From an uncultured Bacteroidota bacterium (lineage in GTDB: Bacteria; Bacteroidota; Bacteroidia; Flavobacteriales; Flavobacteriaceae), in NCBI GenBank assembly GCA_902587325.1, contig CACIKV010000005.1, positions 17,354 to 81,353 on the forward strand: a stretch of 64,000 nucleotides of DNA. The letters are read 5' to 3'. The notes beneath the pieces are model-generated. The model made no database searches, was not told the DNA's origin, and saw nothing but the letters and a program-made list of their open reading frames with translations. Numbering within the stretch: position 1 is the first letter of the stretch; every line of letters starts with the position of its first letter. Shown in pieces: positions 44,301 through 52,900 of the stretch. Position numbers and translations under genes: made by a program.

Positions 44301-44997
44301 TTTCGAGCAATTTAATAATGTCCTCTTTAATCATATCTATTCCCTGCTTACCATCTCCAGAGGTTATACCTAAATAATAAACTATTGGATTACCATTTGA
44401 GTCTCTTCTAGATCGAATGTATCCGTTTTTATCAATTAAAGCAAAATACCCTTGGTGTTCAAAACCACCAGCAACGGCCGGATTTACACCCGCAAAAATA
44501 TTAAACCCACTATTTGATAGTTCATAAACATCATCAATTTTACCAGTCAAAAAGTGCCAATTCAGAGATTTAACATTCAATCTTTCAGAGTATTCTTTCA
44601 ATACCTTAGGAGTGTCAGTAATTGGATCAATTGTAAACGAAGCAATACCAAAATCTTCACGATTTCCAAATTCCTCATCCAGAATTTTCATGTTTTGATT
44701 CATCTCTATGCAAATATTAGGACATGAGGTGAAAAAAAATTCAGCTACATATACTTTCCCTGTAAAATCCTCATTAGATATATATCTATTGTCTTGATTT
44801 AAGAATATAAAATCTGGAACTTTTCTAGATTCACCATTTAACTTAACAAAAGACAATTTAGATGATTGAGTTATTTTCTCAGTTCGATTTGATTCAATAA
44901 TTTTATCAGATTTAATTCTATTATTTATTCTCGGAATAAACCATACTGCAAAAATTAAAACTATAATTACTAATGGGATGTACTTTTTATTTTTCAT
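44293..44997 (-). CDS. SCO1/SenC-family copper chaperone
   Basis: A 234-residue protein with one N-terminal anchor (YIPLVIIVLIFAVWFI). The thioredoxin fold has the copper-binding C-x-x-x-C in FFTSCPNICIEMNQ near residue 88-101, and the third ligand His in GGFEHQGYFALID. It delivers copper to the CuA site of cytochrome c oxidase subunit II. It overlaps the cysteine-free SCO-like gene before it by 11 bases, and both share a RDSNG/RDDSDG segment near the end. Confidence 0.93.
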   Translation of the reverse strand: MKNKKYIPLVIIVLIFAVWFIPRINNRIKSDKIIESNRTEKITQSSKLSFVKLNGESRKVPDFIFLNQDNRYISNEDFTGKVYVAEFFFTSCPNICIEMNQNMKILDEEFGNREDFGIASFTIDPITDTPKVLKEYSERLNVKSLNWHFLTGKIDDVYELSNSGFNIFAGVNPAVAGGFEHQGYFALIDKNGYIRSRRDSNGNPIVYYLGITSGDGKQGIDMIKEDIIKLLENG

Positions 44998-45616
44998 TAA
45001 AAATATTATTCTTTTTAAGAGCTAATCTATATTCTGCCAAAATTATTTTTACATCATCAAGCATGTTATTATTTATATCTGCTACTGACCTAGAATCGTA
45101 TCCAAATTTTATGCCATCAGAATCGTCTCTTCCTCTCAAAGACGAATCCTTGTCAATTATAAAAGCAAAAGGAGATCCTAAATATTCATCCAATTCTAAA
45201 CTTGTATCTAAGCTTTTAAATACAGAAATTATTTCATCATTTGATAAATGAATAAAGCTCCAGTTTTTCATATCAGTATTTGTTCCTGATGATAACTTTT
45301 CTCTCAGCAAACTTGATTTTTTTTCATTACCAATTGGTGAAATAGAAATAAATTGAAAATCTTTAAATTGATAAAATCGCTTATATATTTTTTGATTCAA
45401 ATTTAGAGCATCTCCTTCACGTAAATCAATCTCACTACCAATAAAAAAGAGGATTGTAATTTTATTATTAAAAGGTTGATTTATAAGACTCTCTAAATTT
45501 TTAATATTGTTTGTTAACACAGGTAATTTTGCAAAATTATTTATACCAGACGCAAAAAAAAGATATGCAACCAGCGGAAGTACAAATAGAACGATAAGGA
45601 CTAAGTACTTTTTCAA
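44987..45616 (-). CDS. SCO-like protein lacking all cysteines
   Basis: A 209-residue membrane-anchored protein (LVLIVLFVLPLVAYLFF). It aligns by eye with the SCO protein encoded next: ITILFFIGSEIDLREGD takes the place of the CxxxC segment, and SPFAFIIDKDSSLRGRDDSDG matches GYFALIDKNGYIRSRRDSNG. There is no cysteine anywhere in the chain, and the SCO histidine region is absent too, so copper binding of the SCO type is not possible. Start is TTG. Probably an assembly factor or inhibitor-like paralogue; function unknown. Confidence 0.75.
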   Translation of the reverse strand: MKKYLVLIVLFVLPLVAYLFFASGINNFAKLPVLTNNIKNLESLINQPFNNKITILFFIGSEIDLREGDALNLNQKIYKRFYQFKDFQFISISPIGNEKKSSLLREKLSSGTNTDMKNWSFIHLSNDEIISVFKSLDTSLELDEYLGSPFAFIIDKDSSLRGRDDSDGIKFGYDSRSVADINNNMLDDVKIILAEYRLALKKNNIFNEK

Positions 45617-45628
45617 TAAAAAACAAAA

Positions 45629-46012
45629 TTAAAAATTCCAACTAACAAAGCCTTCGAAAAAAACATCGTAAATATAATTACCCTCAACTAAAAGAATAAA
45701 TGCTAAATAAGCAATTAAAAAAATAAGTGAAATAACAACTGATGCTTGTAACCCAAATGTTTCATCTCGCATGTGCATAAAATCCCACGTTATATAATAT
45801 GCTTTAACAATTGTTAATATTAGAAATATCCAATTAATTAACTTTAAGCTGAGAAAAGATGACATTAAAATTTCAGGCTTAACAATTCCCAATGCAACTT
45901 CAATTGCAGTCACAATTGACAGAAAGATTAAAACTCCCCAAATCTTTTGAACATTAGATTTAAATTTAATTAAACCTCTAAAAATTTCTAATTTGTGCGT
46001 GTGTTGTCCCAT
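45629..46012 (-). CDS. Cytochrome c oxidase subunit IV-family protein
   Basis: A 127-residue protein with three hydrophobic helices: IWGVLIFLSIVTAIEVALGIV, INWIFLILTIVKAYYITWDFMHM and the last near 90-110. The AYYITWDFMHMRDE motif is characteristic of bacterial cytochrome oxidase subunit IV (COX4_pro/CtaF). It lies 3 bases after the subunit III gene and stabilises the oxidase complex in the inner membrane. Confidence 0.9.
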   Translation of the reverse strand: MGQHTHKLEIFRGLIKFKSNVQKIWGVLIFLSIVTAIEVALGIVKPEILMSSFLSLKLINWIFLILTIVKAYYITWDFMHMRDETFGLQASVVISLIFLIAYLAFILLVEGNYIYDVFFEGFVSWNF

Positions 46013-46015
46013 AAA

Positions 46016-46996
46016 TTAAACCAAATAGAAAAATGTAAATACAAAAACCCAAACTAAATCAACAAAGTGCCAATACAAACCTACTTTTTCAACCATTTCA
46101 TAATGACCTCTTTTTTCATAAGTACCAATTAAAACATTTAAAAAAATAATAATATTTATAACAACACCAGAAAAAACGTGAAAACCATGAAAACCAGTTA
46201 TGAAGAAGAAAAAATCTGCAAATAATCTATTACCATACTCATTTCTTATCAGGTTAGCACCTTCAACTACATAAACAGCTTGTGATACTTTTTCAATTGA
46301 CTCTTCTCGAGACAAAATTATTTTTTTACCACTATCATCAAGCTTTTGAGATCTTACTAATAAATTGGAGTTAGCTAAAAAACCCTGATAAACCTCATCA
46401 AGAGTGAAATTAGGTAATGATGATTCATCTCTAAACCACAAACCATTACTTCTTTGATGCTGTTGTCTTTCCTGAGGAATGAATTCAGCAAAATCTTTTA
46501 AGGCAATTCTTTTATTAGAGTTATTGCTATCTACAAACTGTATTATTTGACCCCCTTTTGTTTCAAGAGCGCCATATTCACCTCTTATGAAATTTGCCCA
46601 TTCCCATGCTTGAGAACCTACAAAAACAGCCCCACCAACAATAGTTAACAACATGTAAAAAGCTACTCTATTTTTATTATTATTATGTCCAGCATCAACA
46701 GCTAATACCATTGTAACAGAGGAAAAAATAAGAATAAAAGTCATTAAAGCAACATAATACATTGGAGCATCTACACCATGTAGAAAAGGAAAGTGTGTGA
46801 AAACCTCGTCAGCAATTGGCCACGAATCAATATGTTTAAATCTTGCAAAACCGTATGATACAAGAAAGCCAGAGAAGGTTAGTGCATCAGAAACAATGAA
46901 AAACCACATCATTAATTTACCGTAGCTTGCTTTTAGCGGTTTTCCTCCTCCGTCCCAATCATTTTGAACTTCAGCAGAGGAAATTGTAGAACTCAT
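46016..46996 (-). CDS. Cytochrome c oxidase subunit III (long form)
   Basis: A 326-residue heme-copper oxidase subunit III. The N-terminal half has helices around YGKLMMWFFIVSDALTFSG and FILIFSSVTMVLAVDAGHNN. A hydrophilic insert of about 110 residues (about 130-240, including QERQQHQRSNGLWFRDES) separates QAWEWANFI from the last helices. The C-terminus holds the conserved FFITGFHGFHVFSGV and VGLYWHFVDLVWVFVF. Function: supports proton and oxygen access to subunit I, whose gene is not in this window. Co-transcribed with cyoE and the short subunit III. Confidence 0.93.
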   Translation of the reverse strand: MSSTISSAEVQNDWDGGGKPLKASYGKLMMWFFIVSDALTFSGFLVSYGFARFKHIDSWPIADEVFTHFPFLHGVDAPMYYVALMTFILIFSSVTMVLAVDAGHNNNKNRVAFYMLLTIVGGAVFVGSQAWEWANFIRGEYGALETKGGQIIQFVDSNNSNKRIALKDFAEFIPQERQQHQRSNGLWFRDESSLPNFTLDEVYQGFLANSNLLVRSQKLDDSGKKIILSREESIEKVSQAVYVVEGANLIRNEYGNRLFADFFFFITGFHGFHVFSGVVINIIIFLNVLIGTYEKRGHYEMVEKVGLYWHFVDLVWVFVFTFFYLV

Positions 46997-47029
46997 TTAG
47001 AAAGAATTTTTGACAAAGTTAATGAATTT

Positions 47030-47605
47030 TTAACCAAAGAAATAGAAAAATAAGAACAAATAAAGCCAGAGTAAATCAAGGAAATGCCAAAATGTAACAC
47101 CCAATGAAAATCCAAGACTTGAAGCTAAATATTTATTATAATATGTATTAAAAATCAATACTAATAAAACAATTAATCCTGCAATCAAATGTAAAATATG
47201 AACAAAAGCTAAAACATAAATAAATGATGTTGTTACATTACTTTGAGCACCTGCAAAATAATATCCTTGTTCAATAAAATCATTAAAACCATTAAACTGA
47301 AAGAAAAGAAATAATAAACCAAGAATAAACGTTACTATTAATAATCGTAAAGAATTTGATTTTCCATTAGGTTTAGATAAAAATATTTTGGATAAATGGA
47401 TTGTTACGCTACTAACAAGTAAAACAATTGTACTGTATATAAATGAAACTGGTAAAGTAAAATCGGTGAGCCAATCAGGTCTACCTTTACTAACAACATA
47501 GGCACTTGTTAATCCTCCAAAAGTCATCGTTATGCTAAGTAAAGATAAAAGGAGCATCATTTTTCTTGCCCTATCTTGCTTATTTTTTAAGGTTAAATTA
47601 TTCAT
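47030..47605 (-). CDS. Cytochrome c oxidase subunit III (short form)
   Basis: A 191-residue paralogue of the following gene, five helices, without the hydrophilic insert. The conserved features are TSAYVVSKGRPDW near the first helices, YVLAFVHILHLIAGLIVLL, and LGVTFWHFLDLLWLYLF at the C-terminus. Bacteroidota often carry two adjacent subunit-III genes. Overlaps the cyoE stop by 4 bases (ATGA). Confidence 0.92.
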   Translation of the reverse strand: MNNLTLKNKQDRARKMMLLLSLLSITMTFGGLTSAYVVSKGRPDWLTDFTLPVSFIYSTIVLLVSSVTIHLSKIFLSKPNGKSNSLRLLIVTFILGLLFLFFQFNGFNDFIEQGYYFAGAQSNVTTSFIYVLAFVHILHLIAGLIVLLVLIFNTYYNKYLASSLGFSLGVTFWHFLDLLWLYLFLFFYFFG

Positions 47606-48462
47606 ATAAATTTATCAATTATGTATACTATTTGAATTAATGTCAGATAAAAGACGCTACCGTAAAATAATTTTCTAGCCGAATTAGTATCCATTTTGTT
47701 ATAAAGGTTAATGCCTAAGACTAATATTACTATTCCCAATAGAAATACTACAATAGCCGAGCCAAAATTTAGACTTAAGTTCCCAGTTAATCCACTGACA
47801 GGGAAAATTGAAATAATCATCATCCAAATTGTGTACAATATAATCTGTAATGCAGTTTTTTTATCTTTTTTACCTGTAGGTAGCATTACAAAACCTGCCT
47901 TTTTGTAGTCATCATCTAACATCCATCCTAAAGACCAGAAATGAGGGAATTGCCAAAAAAATTGAATCATAAATAATGTACCGGGTTCGATTCCGAATTT
48001 ATTTGTTCCTGCTACCCATCCTAACATAAATGGAATTGCACCTGGAATTGCTCCAACAAAAACTGAAAGTGGAGTTATGGGCTTTAATGGTGTGTAAACA
48101 CATGTATATAAAAAAACCGATACTGCAGCAAAAAAAGCTGTTTTATAGTTGATCATGTATAACATGAAAAGACCTATTAAAGTTAAAATTACTGAAATCC
48201 AAAATGCATTTTGTGTTGTAATTTTTTTTGTTGGTAGTGGTCTTAATTTAGTTCTATCCATTAACTTGTCCTTATCCTTTTCAATAATTTGATTAAATGA
48301 ATTAGAGGCCCCGACAATACAATAACCTCCTAAAATTAAAAATGTAAGATCTTTAACAATAATATAATCAACAGCAAGTATGTAGCCTGCTATTGATGAA
48401 AAAACAACACTTAAGGCAAGTCTAGCTTTTGTTAATGAAAAAAATATTGCGGATTTATTCAA
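47602..48462 (-). CDS. cyoE: Protoheme IX farnesyltransferase (heme O synthase)
   Basis: A 286-residue UbiA-type prenyltransferase with about nine helices. The first Asp-rich motif NQIIEKDKDKLMDRTKLRPLP is near 57-77 and the second, GWMLDDDYKKAGFVMLP, near 178-194. It farnesylates heme B to heme O for the oxidase. Start is TTG (48462), preceded by a full consensus promoter at 48483-48513. First gene of the oxidase operon on the minus strand. Confidence 0.95.
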   Translation of the reverse strand: MNKSAIFFSLTKARLALSVVFSSIAGYILAVDYIIVKDLTFLILGGYCIVGASNSFNQIIEKDKDKLMDRTKLRPLPTKKITTQNAFWISVILTLIGLFMLYMINYKTAFFAAVSVFLYTCVYTPLKPITPLSVFVGAIPGAIPFMLGWVAGTNKFGIEPGTLFMIQFFWQFPHFWSLGWMLDDDYKKAGFVMLPTGKKDKKTALQIILYTIWMMIISIFPVSGLTGNLSLNFGSAIVVFLLGIVILVLGINLYNKMDTNSARKLFYGSVFYLTLIQIVYIIDKFI

Positions 48463-48482
48463 CTCAGCGTTTTAATCGAATG

Positions 48483-48513
48483 CAAATGTAACTTAGATAG
48501 TAAAAGTTTACAA
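48483..48513 (-). promoter_or_regulatory. Promoter of the cyoE-cox operon
   Basis: TTG (48511-48513, within TTTG), a 20-base spacer and TACATTTG (48483-48490) fit the Bacteroidota consensus in every fixed position. The -7 box ends 20 bases before the cyoE TTG start. It separates the oxidase operon from tonB upstream. Confidence 0.65.
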
Positions 48514-48529
48514 ATAAGTAAAGTGTATT

Positions 48530-49231
48530 TTACTGTAATTTAAATGTTATAGGTACACTAAAAGGGACTCTGACAGGTCTCCCTCTTTGTTTTCCAGGTG
48601 TCATTCTTGGTAGCTTACTAATAATTCTGTCAGCTTCTTTTTCAAGATTCTTATCGGGGCCTCTAGTTCTTATTCCAGTAATAGAACCATCTTTACCAAT
48701 TGTAAATTGAACAAAAACTCTTCCTTGAATACCCATTTCTTGGGCGATCTCAGGATACCTGAAATTTCTAACGATATGCTGTTGAATCTTCTCTTGAAAA
48801 CAATCTCTTCTTTGAGATTTAGGAACTCTCTCACATCCAGGAAATAATGGTACGTCTTCAATTATAGCGAATGGTACATCTAAATCTAAATCTTCTTCAA
48901 CAACTTCAACTTCTTCAACTATTTCTTCTTGATCAGTTTCAGTTGATTCAATAATAGTTTCTTCTATCTCTTCTTCATCTTCAACAATTTCGATTATCTC
49001 AGGAGCAGGTGGTGGAGGAGGAGGTGGTGGTGTTTTTAATTGTTCGGTAATAGGAATTTCTTCATCATCGTCATTTTCAACATCTAAAGCGATATATCCA
49101 TAGCCATCGTCATCCCAATTTTTATGTTCAATAGCCCTCCAAGAAATAAATAATACAAGAAATAATCCAATAGCAAAGTAAAACGAACTTTTATTATTTA
49201 AATCTGCTTGAGGACTTTTTTTTGGAATCAT
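48530..49231 (-). CDS. Energy transducer TonB
   Basis: A 233-residue TonB. One membrane helix (FYFAIGLFLVLFISW) is near the N-terminus. A Pro-rich spacer (eight consecutive prolines near residue 70) and a very acidic Glu/Asp/Val stretch (about 78-125) follow. The TonB C-terminal domain spans about 145-233 with FRYPEIAQEMGIQGRVFVQFTIGKDGSI and FSVPITFKLQ at the end. It energises outer-membrane receptors such as the one at 11389. Next to vanZ-like and gcvH on the same strand. Confidence 0.93.
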   Translation of the reverse strand: MIPKKSPQADLNNKSSFYFAIGLFLVLFISWRAIEHKNWDDDGYGYIALDVENDDDEEIPITEQLKTPPPPPPPPAPEIIEIVEDEEEIEETIIESTETDQEEIVEEVEVVEEDLDLDVPFAIIEDVPLFPGCERVPKSQRRDCFQEKIQQHIVRNFRYPEIAQEMGIQGRVFVQFTIGKDGSITGIRTRGPDKNLEKEADRIISKLPRMTPGKQRGRPVRVPFSVPITFKLQ

Positions 49232-49237
49232 GGAAAG

Positions 49238-49603
49238 CTAAAGTAATTTTTTTTTATAAAAAAGCAAAATAATTATTCCAATAATAGCTCCTACAGAATT
49301 CGCAATAATATCACCAAAATCAAAATATCTTCCGAATGGAAGTAGATATTGTAAAGTTTCGATAATTAGTCCAAAAAATATAGTCAAAAAAAGAATTTTA
49401 ATTAAACTAAATTTACAGCTAATAAGATTAATTCCCCAGAGTAAAATCAAAATTAAATACATAGTTAAATGAATTAATTTATCCATTTCAAAAAACCTTA
49501 AACTAGGAATCTTTCCAGGAATTGGACTTAGAGATAATACAACAATCAGAATTGTATAACTAATTGCAAGTAACTTTAAATTTATTTTACTAAGTAATTT
49601 CAG
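49238..49603 (-). CDS. VanZ-like membrane protein (non-AUG start)
   Basis: About 122 residues. The ATG at 49486 (MDKLIHLTMYLILI) would give only 82 residues and cut off the first helix. The frame runs on upstream without a stop through KLLAISYTILIVVLSLSPIPGK and reaches CTG (49603) or ATT (49606), which overlap the end of gcvH. VanZ-like proteins have about 120 residues and carry a first helix just before the DK-x-x-H motif, so I take the long form as the true gene. Later motif: FGLIIETLQYLLPFGRYFDFGDI. Function in flavobacteria unknown. Confidence 0.75.
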   Translation of the reverse strand: MKLLSKINLKLLAISYTILIVVLSLSPIPGKIPSLRFFEMDKLIHLTMYLILILLWGINLISCKFSLIKILFLTIFFGLIIETLQYLLPFGRYFDFGDIIANSVGAIIGIIILLFYKKKLL

Positions 49604-49964
49604 AATAGGTTTTTGAGTCTAGTAATTCATCCAGCTCAGCTGGATTTGTAATTTCAACTTTGATAATCCATCCTTCATCATATGGAGAATCATTGACTTT
49701 TTCAGGATTGTCATTTAAAGACTCATTAAATTCAATTATTTTTCCGGACATAGGTAAAAACAAGTCTGAAACAGTTTTAACAGCTTCTACTGTCCCAAAT
49801 ACTTCATCTTTATTTAATTCCTCATCGACTGTATCTACCTCTATGTAAACAATATCTCCTAATTCGCTCTGAGCAAAATCAGTAATTCCAACAGTTGCAA
49901 CTTTACCATCAAGCATAACCCACTCATGATCTTTAGTATATTTTAAATTATCTTTAATTTTCAT
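49590..49964 (-). CDS. gcvH: Glycine cleavage system H protein
   Basis: A 124-residue lipoyl carrier. The lipoylated lysine is Lys63 in FGTVEAVKTVSDLFLP. GWIIKVEITNP and the DHEWV motif near residue 13 also fit. It shuttles the aminomethyl group between the P, T and L proteins of glycine cleavage; none of those genes is in this window. The stop overlaps the vanZ-like start region, and the next gene upstream is sprA, 23 bases away. Confidence 0.97.
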   Translation of the reverse strand: MKIKDNLKYTKDHEWVMLDGKVATVGITDFAQSELGDIVYIEVDTVDEELNKDEVFGTVEAVKTVSDLFLPMSGKIIEFNESLNDNPEKVNDSPYDEGWIIKVEITNPAELDELLDSKTYSEIT

Positions 49965-49987
49965 TTTTCTAAATTAACCTATATACA

Positions 49988-52900
49988 TTAATTACCAAAA
50001 TTATATCTCAATGTAATACCTGATCTGATATTGGTTTGTGGAAATGCAGATGAAATTTCATATTTAGAAAACATATGGTCGTAAAAAAATATGGCTGAAA
50101 AATTTCTACTTAAAGCATAATCAGCTGTTAATTTAGCAGAAATTAAAGTTTGACCTGCAGACACTTTATTATCTTGGATATTAAGATTTCTAATTATTGT
50201 CATATTTTTTCTAATACTAAAGTCCAACTTTGTATTTAGGTCTCCAGAAAAGGAGTTTGAATTGGGAGCTAGTGAAGAATTTATTCTTACATTTCTTGCT
50301 CTATAACCTAATCCAATTATGTATTCATTTCCCCAAGACTCAGTAATAAAATTGTTTGCTAAACTCAAGGAGATAGCCCTGTCTTTTATTATATCCAAAA
50401 CTAACCTTAAAGAATTTTTAAATTCAATATCTAATTCAATTAAAGGGTTAAACTGCTCAACTAAATTAACATTTGAATATAGCTTTTCACTTAGGTAATC
50501 ACCTGAAATATCAAATGAATTTAAATCATAATTTAAGTTAGATCTAAAATTATTAATTGTAAAATTTGATCTGTAGGAATGACTTATTGATATTCTTGAA
50601 ATAAAATTTTCAAATATTTTACTCAGTCCATCGAATTGTAATGACCAATTTAACTTTGGGTTTCGACTAACAGGATTTAAATTGATATCATTTGCGTTTT
50701 TTCCTAGGTATGCTGATAGAAAAGAAGGAATTAATACTTCTTGATTATTTTTTGAAAAACCCACTGGAAAACCATCATTATCTAATTGTACATTGTTCAA
50801 GCTTTTTTGAGAAATCAATCTTTGGGCAATAATTATCCTATTTTTTTTCATCTTATCAAAAGAGAAAGAAAAATCTTTATTTCTTTTTTTAAAAGATGTT
50901 TTTAACATATTACTTGAAATTGAAAAATTACCATAATAATTAGGGTTTGATGAAAAATAAGTTTGATTTGTAACATTAAAATTTTCAGTAAAATTATTTG
51001 AATAAGATCTATTCGCATTCAAATCAATTCGTATCGATTTCAATAGCTCTATCTCTCCAGTAAAATCAAATTTTGAATTAAATATTTTTTGAAATGGCTG
51101 ATTAAAATTTTGAAAATCTGTTAACCAACCATTCTTAGCTGCCTCATATCTAATATCCGATTGACTTCCAAAAACAAAACCAATTGAAGGTCTTGTTGTG
51201 CCTAAAAAACCAATTGAAGGTATATATCCAGGTAAAACTTTTCCTGAGTTTTCTGAATAATTTAATCTTACTCTTTTTAAAATCTTAATTAATTCAGTTA
51301 TTATAAAACCATCTTTATTTAACCAAGATATGTTTCTGTAAATTTTATCGAAATTTAGGCTTAATGAGAGACTTTGATTATTAGCATTTTGAATTGTATT
51401 AACTCTACCTAAAATTTGACCAGATTCGGAAATAATTTTATTTAAAATATCAGATCCTTTTTGCCAATTAAAATCTCCACTGTAATTGTAAGATCCTTCA
51501 ATAAAATTTAAAAAAGGGATTAAATCAAAAGGTAATTGATAATTAAGTGTAATATTTTGATTAAAGAAGTTAGGCTCTCCAACATTAAAAAAATTATCAA
51601 AAATACCTATGTCAGTATTATAAATATTGGATTCATCTTCTCCAAAATTTTGGACTAAATTAGAATTTGAAGCATTGTAATTTATTCTAATTGAATTAGT
51701 TAAATTATGTGAGACGGACATATTCCAATCAAATAAATATTTTCTTTGTCTCAGCTCTGGAATAGGTATTTGGCTGCTAGAGCTAACTCCAGTGTAATTT
51801 ATTTCTCTAAATTTTTGGACAAATAGACTTCTATAAAAATCCCCCGAAAATGATAAACTTGCTGGTAATGGGTTGAAATTAAACTGTTTTAACCAAGCTA
51901 AATATTTAGAATCTTCAGAAATTAATTTTTCAAAAGGATAGATACTTAAATCATTAAAACTAAAAGAATAATTTGCATTAGCCCTAATCCTCTTTCTGTC
52001 TGAATATTCTAGTTCATAATCTTTAAAATTACTTTCACTGTAAGAGTATGAAAAATTCAAATTCTCAATATCATAAAATCTCGATTCTTTGTTGCTATTT
52101 TTTTTCTTTGATAGACCTAAAACACTGAAACTTTTAGATCTTGATAAAATTTGCGATTGATTAATAATTGAATCTTTATTATTTGATAAATCTAAAACTT
52201 TATTAAGTTCAATATCATTATAAAAACTATCGTATTTTGGTTTTGTTAATTCCTCAGAATATGTGTAACTAAGCGGGATATTGATAGCCCAGTTTTCAGG
52301 CAGTAATTGACCAGCATTTACATTAGTAATAAAATTAAATTGTTTGTAAGAATCATTTGATCTTTCATTAGGGTTTTTATCAATTGAACCAAATCCAACA
52401 GAGCTTAATCTGCCATTTAATGAAATATTAGCAAAATCTGCCAAGTTTGCATCCAGGCTTCCAATTGCAGCCCATCCTCCGTCAGTTTTAATATTCGAAA
52501 TTCTTAATTCATTAAACCATACTTCACCAGACAATTTATCACCAATTTTTTGAGATGGATTTTTTAAACCTAAAAGAACTGTCCTAATTCTTCCCAAAGA
52601 TGGATTACCCTTTATAGAAAATTTATATTTTTTTTGACCTGGAAGTTTACTTATTTGACTGAATTCATCAATTAAATTCATGTCCTCATCAAAATAAATT
52701 GCTTCATTACTTTGAATCTTTTTGCTGATAATCTCCATTTTTATTTGTAAAAATTTTTCTAAATCAAATTCAATAGAATTATTTTCCGGGTTCCAAACCG
52801 ACTCAGCAGAAAATCTGAAGCTATTACTTGTATTAAATGATGTTGGTTTGAGAGGAACTTCAATTTGATAATAATTTTCATTAATATCAGAACCTAACCT

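Noticed and set aside
46016..47605. One broken subunit III gene split in two
   Set aside because: Both frames encode their own complete set of C-terminal helices and conserved WHF motif, so they are two genes.
48515..48540. Hairpin AGTAAA/TTTACT after tonB as a terminator
   Set aside because: Six pairs, nearly all A-T, no T tract after it on the minus strand, and it is next to the cyoE promoter. Too weak to call.
49238..49486. Truncated VanZ pseudogene
   Set aside because: The missing N-terminal helix is present in the same frame upstream, so the gene is complete apart from its unusual start codon.
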